DNA of 45,538 bases. Origin: an uncultured Mollicutes bacterium. Lineage in GTDB: Bacteria; Bacillota_I; Bacilli_A; ML615J-28; CAG-313. The notes under the pieces were generated by a model. It was given only the letters and a program-made list of their open reading frames with translations, made no database searches and had not been told where the DNA came from. The translations under genes were made by a program, and so were the position numbers. Within the stretch, counting starts at the first letter, position 1, and each line of letters starts with the position of its first letter. Below, piece after piece: positions 25,767 through 32,498 of the stretch. The DNA lies in assembly GCA_900539265.1 (NCBI GenBank), contig UQBM01000017.1, positions 1-45,538 of the forward strand. Direction: 5' to 3'.

Positions 25767-25807
25767 CTCTTTGTAATTATGGTAGGAATATCACAAAGAG
25801 TACCTAC
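25767..25807 (+). ncRNA. Possible H-type pseudoknot RNA in the jag-mnmE gap
   Basis: CTCTTTGT (25767-25774) pairs with ACAAAGAG (25793-25800), while GTAGG in the loop (25782-25786) pairs with CCTAC (25803-25807). That is the topology of an H-type pseudoknot. A TATAAT at 25810 lies just after it. I cannot match it to a known riboswitch, and it lies about 180 bases upstream of mnmE. The rest of the 25732-25984 gap holds only the sites listed here. Confidence 0.3.
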
Positions 25808-25848
25808 ATTATAATACGTTTTTTAAAATAATATTTTTTTTATGCTTT

Positions 25849-25866
25849 TGAAAGTGTTTACACTTT
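25849..25866 (+). promoter_or_regulatory. Palindromic operator, catabolite-response-element-like
   Basis: TGAAAGTGTTTACA (25849-25862) fits the CcpA cre consensus TGWAANCGNTNWCA at all but one position. It lies within the palindrome AAAGTGT-TT-ACACTTT (25851-25866). A CcpA or other LacI/GntR-type site is possible. No nearby sugar gene supports it. Confidence 0.3.
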
Positions 25867-25957
25867 TTTATTATTCTTCTATAAACTAAATTATTTGATA
25901 AAAATAACATTATTTAAACTGATAATATGTAAAAAAGATACATAATATTAAGCTTTT

Positions 25958-25966
25958 TGATATAAT
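25958..25966 (+). promoter_or_regulatory. Extended -10 promoter of mnmE
   Basis: TGATATAAT (25958-25966) is a perfect extended -10. No good -35 is seen 17 bases upstream. It lies 18 bases before the mnmE start and after the jag terminator. Confidence 0.6.
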
Positions 25967-25984
25967 TATAAAAGAGGTGTAGAA

Positions 25985-27346
25985 ATGAAAGTTTTTGATG
26001 ATACAATTGTGGGAATATCTACTTCCCAAAGTCAAGGAGCTATTTCAATTATAAGAGTTAGTGGAGAGAAAGCTTTAGAAATTGTGAATCAAATTTTTAA
26101 AGGCAAAGATTTAACTAAAGTACAATCTCATACCATTCACTATGGACATATTATTGATAAAAAAACAAATCAAATTATTGATGAAGTATTAGTTTCTGTT
26201 TTTTTATCACCTAAATCATATACAACAGAAGATTTAGTTGAAATTAATTGTCATGGTGGATTATTTGTGACAAATCAAATATTTGAACTATTATTAACTC
26301 TTGGTGCAAGAGCTGCACAAGCCGGAGAATTTACAAAAAGAGCTTTTTTAGCAGGGCGAATTGATTTAACAAAAGCAGAGGCTGTTATGGATGTAATAAC
26401 AGCTGAGAATAAAATGGCTTTAAAAATTGCTACCAACGCTTTAAACGGAAAAATTAGTAGTTTTATTTTAAACAAAAGACAACAACTACTAGATATTATT
26501 GCAACTATTTGTGTTAATATTGATTATCCTGAATATGATGATGTGATAGAAATTACAAACAATGAAATATTGCCATCAATTAGGAATATAAAATCCGAAT
26601 TACAAACAACTCTTTTAAATTCAATGAGTGCTAAATTATTAAAAAATGGCATCAATACCGTTATTGTAGGACGTCCTAATGTTGGGAAGAGTAGTCTTTT
26701 AAATGCCATTTTAAATGAAAATAAAGCAATTGTAACCAATATTCCAGGTACAACTAGAGATATTGTAGAATCAAGTATTCAACTAGATAATGTCACTTTA
26801 AATTTAATAGATACAGCAGGAATTAGAGATACAGAGGATGTTGTAGAACAAATTGGTGTTGAAAAATCCAAAGAGGCTTTAGATAGAGCTGATATTGTTT
26901 TATTTGTTTTAGACGGAAGTGTTTCTTACCAAAAGGAAGATGAAGAAATTTTTAATCTTATAAAAAATAAGTGTCATTTAATTGTTGTGAATAAATCAGA
27001 TTTAATACAAAAAATAAAGTTACCACAAAAGAGTTTTATTACAATCAGCACTAAAGAAGAAGAAAGTATTAAAAAATTAGAAGAGGCTATTTTAACGAAA
27101 TTAAAATTAAATAATATTTCTAATAAAGATATAACATATATTAGCAATGCAAGACAAATTGAAAAATTAAATAATGCAATAATTGCATTAGAAGAGGCCA
27201 TAAATGTCATTTCAGAGGGATATCAAATTGATTTTGTTGATATTTATTTAAGAAAAGCTTGGTTATATTTAGGTGAGATTATAGGAGAAACTAGTACAGA
27301 TAGTCTACTCGATGAACTTTTTTCAAAGTTTTGTTTAGGAAAATAG
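25985..27346 (+). CDS. mnmE: tRNA modification GTPase MnmE
   Basis: 453 residues. With MnmG it installs cmnm5U at the wobble position of certain tRNAs. The N-terminal folate-binding domain starts FDDTIVGISTSQSQGAISIIRVSG. The inserted G domain has G1 GRPNVGKSSLLNAIL, G2 GTTRDIVE, G3 DTAG and G4 NKSD. The C-terminal CxGK motif (FCLGK) ends the protein and carries the functional Cys. Ribosome site AGAGGTG. mnmG often follows mnmE, but here asnS does. Confidence 0.97.
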   Translation: MKVFDDTIVGISTSQSQGAISIIRVSGEKALEIVNQIFKGKDLTKVQSHTIHYGHIIDKKTNQIIDEVLVSVFLSPKSYTTEDLVEINCHGGLFVTNQIFELLLTLGARAAQAGEFTKRAFLAGRIDLTKAEAVMDVITAENKMALKIATNALNGKISSFILNKRQQLLDIIATICVNIDYPEYDDVIEITNNEILPSIRNIKSELQTTLLNSMSAKLLKNGINTVIVGRPNVGKSSLLNAILNENKAIVTNIPGTTRDIVESSIQLDNVTLNLIDTAGIRDTEDVVEQIGVEKSKEALDRADIVLFVLDGSVSYQKEDEEIFNLIKNKCHLIVVNKSDLIQKIKLPQKSFITISTKEEESIKKLEEAILTKLKLNNISNKDITYISNARQIEKLNNAIIALEEAINVISEGYQIDFVDIYLRKAWLYLGEIIGETSTDSLLDELFSKFCLGK

Positions 27347-27356
27347 AGAATTAAAT

Positions 27357-27385
27357 TTGACAAAATGGATAAAATATAATATAAT
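27357..27385 (+). promoter_or_regulatory. Sigma-A promoter of the asnS leader
   Basis: TTGACA (27357-27362), 17 bases, TATAAT (27380-27385), a perfect match ten bases after the mnmE stop. Confidence 0.9.
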
Positions 27386-27391
27386 CTTTTT

Positions 27392-27647
27392 ATTAGATGC
27401 GTTGATAAGAAAAGTAAATATATAATTCTTATACAAGTGACCTAATGAGAGTGAAAAATTAGGAAGAATTATGATTGAAAGAACACTTGGAGCAAATAGA
27501 AGAAAGAATGTGAAACATTTTAGTAGAACTATTCGTAAATCCTGCGTTAAAGGAAAAAAGTGCAAAAACAAATTGTAATTGTTTTTGAACTAGGGTGGCA
27601 CCGCGATTTTTCGTCCTTAGGTATAATTTTACTTAAGGATTTTTTTT
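27392..27647 (+). ncRNA. T-box leader of asnS (tRNA-Asn sensing)
   Basis: The T-box core AGGGTGGCACCGCG begins in the final bases of the 27541-27600 stretch and runs into 27605. It is followed by a terminator stem (27614-27623 with 27630-27639, TCCTTAGGTA/TACTTAAGGA) and a run of eight T. In stem I, AAC (27482-27484) in AAAGAACACTTG is the likely Asn specifier, which fits the gene downstream. Confidence 0.93.
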
Positions 27648-27667
27648 ATTTTATTAGGAGGTATTTT

Positions 27668-29056
27668 ATGAAAAGAACAAGAGTCAAAGAGTTATTTTGT
27701 CAAAGAGATACTTTTAATCAAAAAGAGGTTGAAATTTATGGATGGGTTAGAAATAATCGTTCTCAAGCACAATTTGGTTTTTTAAATGTTAATGATGGTT
27801 CTTTTTTTGAATCAATTCAAGTAGTATATGACGATAGAATAAGTAATTTTTTAGAGGTTTCTAAATTTAGAGTTGGAGTTTCTGTTTATGTTAAAGGAAT
27901 GGTTAAATTAACACCTGAATTAAAACAACCCCTAGAATTACATGCTACAATTATTACCCTTTTAGGTGATTGTCCAGAAGATTATCCTATACAACCCAAA
28001 AGACATACTAGAGAATTTTTAAGAGAAGTTGCTCACTTAAGACCAAGAACTAATCTTTTTTCGGCAATTTTTAGAATAAGAAGTATAGCAGCTTATGCAA
28101 TACATTCATATTTTCAAGATAGAGGTTACGTCTATGTACATACTCCTCTTATTACATGTGCAGATTGTGAAGGTTCTGATCAGATGTTTAAAATAACAAC
28201 TTTAAATGTCAATAAATTACCATTTACCAAAAATGGAAGTGTAGATTTTTCTAAAGATTTATTTGGTAAACAAGCGTTTATAACAGGCTCTGGTCAATTG
28301 CATGGAGAAACTTTTGCTATGGCCTTTTCTGATATATATACGTTTGGACCAACATTTAGAACCGAAAATTCAAATACTAAAACGCATGCTAATGAATTTT
28401 GGATGATCGAACCAGAAATGGCCTTTTGTGATTTAAATGGTCTGATGGATATTGAAGAAGAAATGTTAAAATATGTTGTAAAATTTGTAATGGAAAAATG
28501 CAAAAAAGAAATTGATTTTTGCGACCAATTTGTTGCAAAGGGTTTAAAAAGTAAACTTAATCATTTATTAGATAGTAAATTTGTAAGAATTAGTCATCAT
28601 AATGTTATTGATATTTTAAAGAAAGCCAATAAAACTTGGGAATTTGAACCTCAATATAATGAGGATATAGCAAAAGAACACGAAAAATATATTACTGAAT
28701 ATTTTAATGGACCTGTTTTTATTACTGATTGGCCTAAAGATATTAAGGCCTACTATATGAAATTAAATGATGATGGAAAAACGGTTGCAGCAGTCGATTT
28801 AGTTGTGCCTGAGGCTGGAGAATTAATGGGAGGATCACAGCGAGAAGAAAATTTAGATAAACTTCTTGCAAGAATGAAAGAATTTAACATTAATAAAGAT
28901 GAAATTAATTGGTATTTAGATACAAGAAGATATGGAGGATGTATTCATTCAGGATTTGGAATGGGGTTTGAAAGGTTAATTATGTATTTAACTGGAGTAG
29001 AAAATATACGAGATGTAATTCCTTATCCAAGAACACCTAAAAATTGTGAATTTTAA
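27668..29056 (+). CDS. asnS: Asparaginyl-tRNA synthetase
   Basis: 462 residues. The N-terminal OB-fold anticodon-binding domain reads MKRTRVKELFCQRD...VEIYGWVRNNRSQ. The class II core has motif 2 FRTENSNTKTHANEFWMIEPE and motif 3 with GFGMGFERLIMYLTG, ending IRDVIPYPRTPKN. The FRTENSNTKTHANEFW stretch is typical of AsnRS rather than AspRS, and the T-box specifier AAC agrees. The start at 27668 follows TAGGAGG; upstream in-frame sequence lies in the T-box and is not coding. Direct charging of tRNA-Asn means the organism need not depend on the amidotransferase route for Asn. Confidence 0.97.
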   Translation: MKRTRVKELFCQRDTFNQKEVEIYGWVRNNRSQAQFGFLNVNDGSFFESIQVVYDDRISNFLEVSKFRVGVSVYVKGMVKLTPELKQPLELHATIITLLGDCPEDYPIQPKRHTREFLREVAHLRPRTNLFSAIFRIRSIAAYAIHSYFQDRGYVYVHTPLITCADCEGSDQMFKITTLNVNKLPFTKNGSVDFSKDLFGKQAFITGSGQLHGETFAMAFSDIYTFGPTFRTENSNTKTHANEFWMIEPEMAFCDLNGLMDIEEEMLKYVVKFVMEKCKKEIDFCDQFVAKGLKSKLNHLLDSKFVRISHHNVIDILKKANKTWEFEPQYNEDIAKEHEKYITEYFNGPVFITDWPKDIKAYYMKLNDDGKTVAAVDLVVPEAGELMGGSQREENLDKLLARMKEFNINKDEINWYLDTRRYGGCIHSGFGMGFERLIMYLTGVENIRDVIPYPRTPKNCEF

Positions 29057-29086
29057 AAGAAGCGCTAAATTTAGCGCTTCTTTTTT
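29055..29086. terminator. Bidirectional terminator after asnS
   Basis: A 15-bp perfect palindrome (29055-29069 with 29070-29084, core AGCGCTAAA/TTTAGCGCT) with U-runs on both sides. It separates the convergent asnS and the unknown - strand gene. Confidence 0.9.
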
Positions 29087-30183
29087 GTTGATTTAGATTT
29101 AGAATTGTCTGTTGCTTTTGGTTCATATAACCAAATAAAAGCAAGTAAACCACATAATAATAAGGTAATTCCAAATGTTAATAAGCCTGTTTTAATGATT
29201 TTAGGTCGAATGAATTCGTTATAACTATCTTGATAGAATTCTTTATTATAACCCTTGTAATTAGAACTTAAAGTTTTAAATTCTTCATTTGTCAAAATTT
29301 CGTCTTCATCGTTTAATTCAGGAGTAAAAGTTCCTTCAATAATATTGATTAATTCTTTATCTCCTTCTTCAGAATCATTAATGTAATAAACACAGAAGGT
29401 AAGTTCTTTTGTTTGACCAAAAACAGTATTATTATCATAACTTTTAGCACAGCGATTTTGATAAATATAGTAAGATTTATCTTCATTATCCTCATCATCT
29501 TCATAAATATCCCGTGGATTATCATATAATGAGTATGTAGCAAGAACATCTTGACTATCAGAACTTGTTAGTGAATAATAATAAATTGAGGAGACATTAC
29601 CAACTGATAATTCATTTTCACTCATTTCATCAAGTGCTTCTTGCAAGGCCAAGTCACTTTCTTCACCAATACCATCAACAAAGGTCATATAAATATATTG
29701 AGGACTAAAATCTTTTATTTGATTGTAATTTATATTAGAAAAATAAAAATAATGTGCAACACTTAATTCTGTTTTCTTTGTTTCTTTATCATAATGTGAA
29801 GTTAAAACTTTATAAAAATTAATATCAAAATATTTTGGTAAGTGTAGAACATAATTTTCATAGTAAGCGTTAACGTTTTCTGCTTCATCATTTGATACTT
29901 TATTTTCAGTAATAAATTCTTTAGTAATTGGATCGCGATATTTAATGTTTAATTTATCGGTATAAACATCAGCATCCCATTTTACTGCTTTTTGAATTTT
30001 TTCTTGTGTAGATAGATTTGTTCCCTCATTTTGATCAAAGTAATCTTCTAAGTATAGTTTTTTATAATTTATATAACCATAATAATTGTAACAACAGATA
30101 CCTACGGTTACCCCTATTGTAATAATTGAGCAGACAATTACTACTATTAATGTCCTAATTGTCTTTACTTTTTTTGTGTTCAT
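29071..30183 (-). CDS. Two-TM membrane protein of unknown function
   Basis: I do not recognise this 370-residue protein. A hydrophobic segment near residues 10-32 (TLIVVIVCSIITIGVTVGI, followed by two Cys and Tyr-rich sequence) and another near 335-355 (GLLTFGITLLLCGLLAFIW) bracket a 290-residue domain. That domain is acidic, Asp/Glu- and Tyr-rich, and is presumably outside the cell. A basic Lys-rich tail (KSKSTKKKR) would be cytoplasmic. ATG 30183 is chosen because GGAGG precedes it; the ATG 12 bases upstream is part of that ribosome site. It has its own promoter and points against the fork direction on this side of oriC. The layout resembles stretched two-TM surface proteins rather than an enzyme. 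Confidence 0.75.
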   Translation of the reverse strand: MNTKKVKTIRTLIVVIVCSIITIGVTVGICCYNYYGYINYKKLYLEDYFDQNEGTNLSTQEKIQKAVKWDADVYTDKLNIKYRDPITKEFITENKVSNDEAENVNAYYENYVLHLPKYFDINFYKVLTSHYDKETKKTELSVAHYFYFSNINYNQIKDFSPQYIYMTFVDGIGEESDLALQEALDEMSENELSVGNVSSIYYYSLTSSDSQDVLATYSLYDNPRDIYEDDEDNEDKSYYIYQNRCAKSYDNNTVFGQTKELTFCVYYINDSEEGDKELINIIEGTFTPELNDEDEILTNEEFKTLSSNYKGYNKEFYQDSYNEFIRPKIIKTGLLTFGITLLLCGLLAFIWLYEPKATDNSKSKSTKKKR

Positions 30184-30202
30184 AAAAACCTCCATTGTTT
30201 AT

Positions 30203-30231
30203 ATTATAACAAAAAAGTTATAGTTTATCAA
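30203..30231 (-). promoter_or_regulatory. Promoter of the two-TM unknown gene
   Basis: Minus strand TTGATA (30231-30226), 17 bases, TATAAT (30208-30203), 20 bases before the ATG. Confidence 0.8.
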
Positions 30232-30314
30232 TAAAAAGAGTTTTACTTCACAAAAATATCAGATTTGTTATACTAAAAATACAGAGTACATTAAATACAT
30301 AATATACATTTTTG

Positions 30315-30343
30315 TTGACATAATACACTAAATGGTATATAAT
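30315..30343 (+). promoter_or_regulatory. Promoter of the unknown-NfeD-SPFH operon
   Basis: TTGACA (30315-30320), 17 bases, TATAAT (30338-30343), perfect match, followed by AAGGAGG and the ATG at 30363. Confidence 0.9.
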
Positions 30344-30362
30344 AATAGTAAGGAGGTAAAAT

Positions 30363-30749
30363 ATGAATATACAATGGATAAATAAAGAAAAAAATACAAA
30401 TGCTGTAACAATTTATAGTAATAATATAACTTTTAGTAAACAAGCGGCATTACTATTTGATAATGCATTGGGTATTGCTGTTGGCTTTGATTTAGATAAT
30501 AAAACTCTAGTGATGAGAAAAGTAACTAAAGATGATATTTTACGTAAAGTTGTTGAAAAAGAAGATGTTTATGAATTAACAATGAAACCAAGTTTTGGTA
30601 GAATTAATAATAAAAAGTTAATTTTGGAACTAGAGAAGCATTTGAATTTGGATTTTAATATTCAAACATCATATAAGTTTGCGGCAAAATGGAATACAGG
30701 ATTAAAGATGCTAATAGTTGATACAAAGGAGGTGGCCAAAGATGTTTAA
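30363..30749 (+). CDS. Small cytosolic protein of unknown function, first gene of the NfeD-SPFH operon
   Basis: I do not recognise this 128-residue protein. It has no signal peptide or membrane segment. The sequence alternates short strands and helices: NAVTIYSNNITFSKQAALLF, then IAVGFDLDNKTLVMRKVTK, and a C-terminal part ending GLKMLIVDTKEV. This could be a small alpha/beta domain of the kind that binds membranes or nucleic acid, but no motif settles it. Its end overlaps the NfeD start by eight bases, so the two are translationally coupled. That suggests a job with the membrane-domain organiser encoded downstream. Confidence 0.75.
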   Translation: MNIQWINKEKNTNAVTIYSNNITFSKQAALLFDNALGIAVGFDLDNKTLVMRKVTKDDILRKVVEKEDVYELTMKPSFGRINNKKLILELEKHLNLDFNIQTSYKFAAKWNTGLKMLIVDTKEVAKDV

Positions 30750-31218
30750 TTTTATGACGCTTCAAACATTAGATATTGCAATGATTATTATTTGGGCTAT
30801 TTTTGTGATTGCTGCTATCATAATTGAATTTGAAACTGCTAATTTAGTTTCTATTTGGTTTGCCGCAGGAGGAATTGCTGGTATTGTTTGTGCAGTATTA
30901 GAGATGCCGATTTGGGCACAAATTTTAATTTTTGCAGTTGTGAGCGCAATATTTGTTTTAGCAACTAGACCATTTGTAAAAAAAATTAGTGATAATCAGA
31001 CAGTTTTGACCAATGTTGATCGTTATGTTGGAATGGTTGCAATCGTTACTAAAGATATAGTGGTTGGTGAAAAAGGAGAAATTAAAGTGGAATTTCAAAA
31101 ATGGCCTGCTATTTCTAAAGGAGAAAATAGTTTTCTTGTTGGAGATAAGGTTATTATAACTGAAATTATTGGTAATAAAATGATTGTAGATAAAATAAAA
31201 GAAATTGATTTAAATTAA
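30742..31218 (+). CDS. NfeD-like membrane protein
   Basis: 158 residues. The first 80 residues contain three hydrophobic segments (MIIIWAIFVIAAIIIEFETA; VSIWFAAGGIAGIVCAVLEM; AQILIFAVVSAIFVLATRPF). The C-terminal 65 residues fit the small OB-fold of NfeD: DRYVGMVAIVTKDI, EIKVEFQKWPAISKGE, VGDKVIITEIIGNKMIV. This is the short NfeD1b-type layout without the serine protease. NfeD proteins are nearly always encoded beside an SPFH protein, as here, and assist it in membrane microdomains. Start ATG 30742 after AAGGAGGTGG. Confidence 0.9.
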   Translation: MFNFMTLQTLDIAMIIIWAIFVIAAIIIEFETANLVSIWFAAGGIAGIVCAVLEMPIWAQILIFAVVSAIFVLATRPFVKKISDNQTVLTNVDRYVGMVAIVTKDIVVGEKGEIKVEFQKWPAISKGENSFLVGDKVIITEIIGNKMIVDKIKEIDLN

Positions 31219-31245
31219 TTATAATGAAAAGGGAGGAAAATATAA

Positions 31246-32283
31246 ATGAAAAATCTATTTAATTTTTTAGTTTCGACAGTAGGAGGTGCAATAACAGCAA
31301 TTGTACTAGCTGTAATTTTACTTGTAATTTTATTAATTATAATAAAAGGAATTAAAATTGTTCCTCAAACACAAGTATATGTTATTGAACGTCTTGGTAA
31401 ATATTATAAAACTTGGGGAACAGGAGTGCATTTTTTAGTACCATTTATTGATAGAATTGCAAGTGATCCTAATGTTCCTCTTTCAGGGAGTAAACTAGAT
31501 ACACCAAGATTAATTGGTAAAGTTAGTTTAAAAGAACAAGTTATAGATTTTGATCCACAACCTGTTATTACCAAAGATAATGTCACAATGCAAATTGATA
31601 CAGTTGTTTATTATCAAATTAGTGATGCTAAATCATATGTATATGGAGTTAGTAAACCACTTAGAGCTTTAGATAATCTTACAACCACTACTATTCGTAA
31701 TATTATTGGTTCTCTAGATTTAGATCAATCTTTAACAAGTAGGAATATCATTAATGAACAAATGCGTGAAATCTTAGATGAAGCAACAGATCCTTGGGGT
31801 ATTAAAGTATTTAGAGTTGAGGTTAAAAATATTATGCCTCCTAAAGATATTCGTGATGCTATGGAAAAGCAAATGAGAGCAGAACGTGAAAGACGTGAGG
31901 CAATTTTACTTGCAGAAGGTGAAAAAAAGGCTGCTATTTTAAAGGCTGAAGGAATAAAAGAATCCGAAATTTTAAGAGCTCAAGCCGAGAAAGAATCCGC
32001 TATTTTAAGAGCGGAAGCGGAAAAAGAAGCTACTATTCGTAGGGCTGAAGGTCAGGCTGAGGCTATTGTTAAAGTTAATGAAGCAACTGCTCAAGGACTA
32101 AAGATGATTAAAGATGTTGATGTCAATAAGGGTGTTTTAACTCTTAAAGCATATGAGTCATTAGAAAAAGTTGCAGATGGACAATCAACGAAAATTATCA
32201 TTCCTTCTGAACTTCAAAGCCTTGCAGGACTAGCACTTTCAGCAAGCGAAATTATTAAAGATGACAAAAAGGATGATAAATAG
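31246..32283 (+). CDS. SPFH/stomatin-family membrane protein (QmcA/YbbK-like)
   Basis: 345 residues. A single N-terminal transmembrane segment (residues 12-35) is followed by the SPFH domain: VPQTQVYVIERLGKYYKTWG, then EQVIDFDPQPVITKDNVTMQ, NIIGSLDLDQSL and ATDPWGIKVFRVEVKNI. After that comes a long Ala/Glu/Lys/Arg coiled coil with repeated AEGEKKA and RAEAEKE units (about 205-280). It scaffolds membrane microdomains and often controls membrane proteases. Between DRI and KVSLKEQV there are some 20 extra residues (SDPNVPLSGSKLDTPRLIG) that I do not expect from QmcA-type proteins. It is the last gene of the operon and is followed by a hairpin terminator. Confidence 0.92.
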   Translation: MKNLFNFLVSTVGGAITAIVLAVILLVILLIIIKGIKIVPQTQVYVIERLGKYYKTWGTGVHFLVPFIDRIASDPNVPLSGSKLDTPRLIGKVSLKEQVIDFDPQPVITKDNVTMQIDTVVYYQISDAKSYVYGVSKPLRALDNLTTTTIRNIIGSLDLDQSLTSRNIINEQMREILDEATDPWGIKVFRVEVKNIMPPKDIRDAMEKQMRAERERREAILLAEGEKKAAILKAEGIKESEILRAQAEKESAILRAEAEKEATIRRAEGQAEAIVKVNEATAQGLKMIKDVDVNKGVLTLKAYESLEKVADGQSTKIIIPSELQSLAGLALSASEIIKDDKKDDK

Positions 32284-32297
32284 TTAATAAAAATAAG

Positions 32298-32327
32298 AAG
32301 GAACTAGGGAAAATTTGGTTCCTTTTT
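32298..32327 (+). terminator. Terminator after the SPFH gene
   Basis: AAGGAAC (32298-32304) pairs with GTTCCTT (32318-32324), followed by TTT. A moderate rho-independent terminator. The following 100 bases up to the dnaX promoter show nothing else; no SRP RNA was found there. Confidence 0.7.
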
Positions 32328-32430
32328 AATTGTATAAAACATAAAAATAGATATTGTTTCTTAATTGTTTTTTTAAATAATCTATCTTTTTAATATAATA
32401 TTATTTATAATTTTAATATGAATAAAAGGT

Positions 32431-32459
32431 TTGCGTTTTTTTCATTAATGTGGTATAAT
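32431..32459 (+). promoter_or_regulatory. Promoter of dnaX-ebfC-recR
   Basis: TTGCGT (32431-32436), 17 bases, TATAAT (32454-32459) with TG one base before the -10. It lies 40 bases before the dnaX ATG. Confidence 0.75.
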
Positions 32460-32498
32460 ATACTAACTAGCATTTTTGAAAGTGAAAGGGGAAAAATT

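Noticed and set aside
29071..30183. Homology between the two unknown membrane proteins (21864 and 29071 loci)
   Set aside because: Both have an N-terminal anchor and charged outer domain, but I find no shared motif, and only the second has a C-terminal helix.
32284..32498. Search for the small SRP RNA often found near dnaX
   Set aside because: The gap holds only a terminator and the dnaX promoter; no GC-rich SRP-type hairpin is present.
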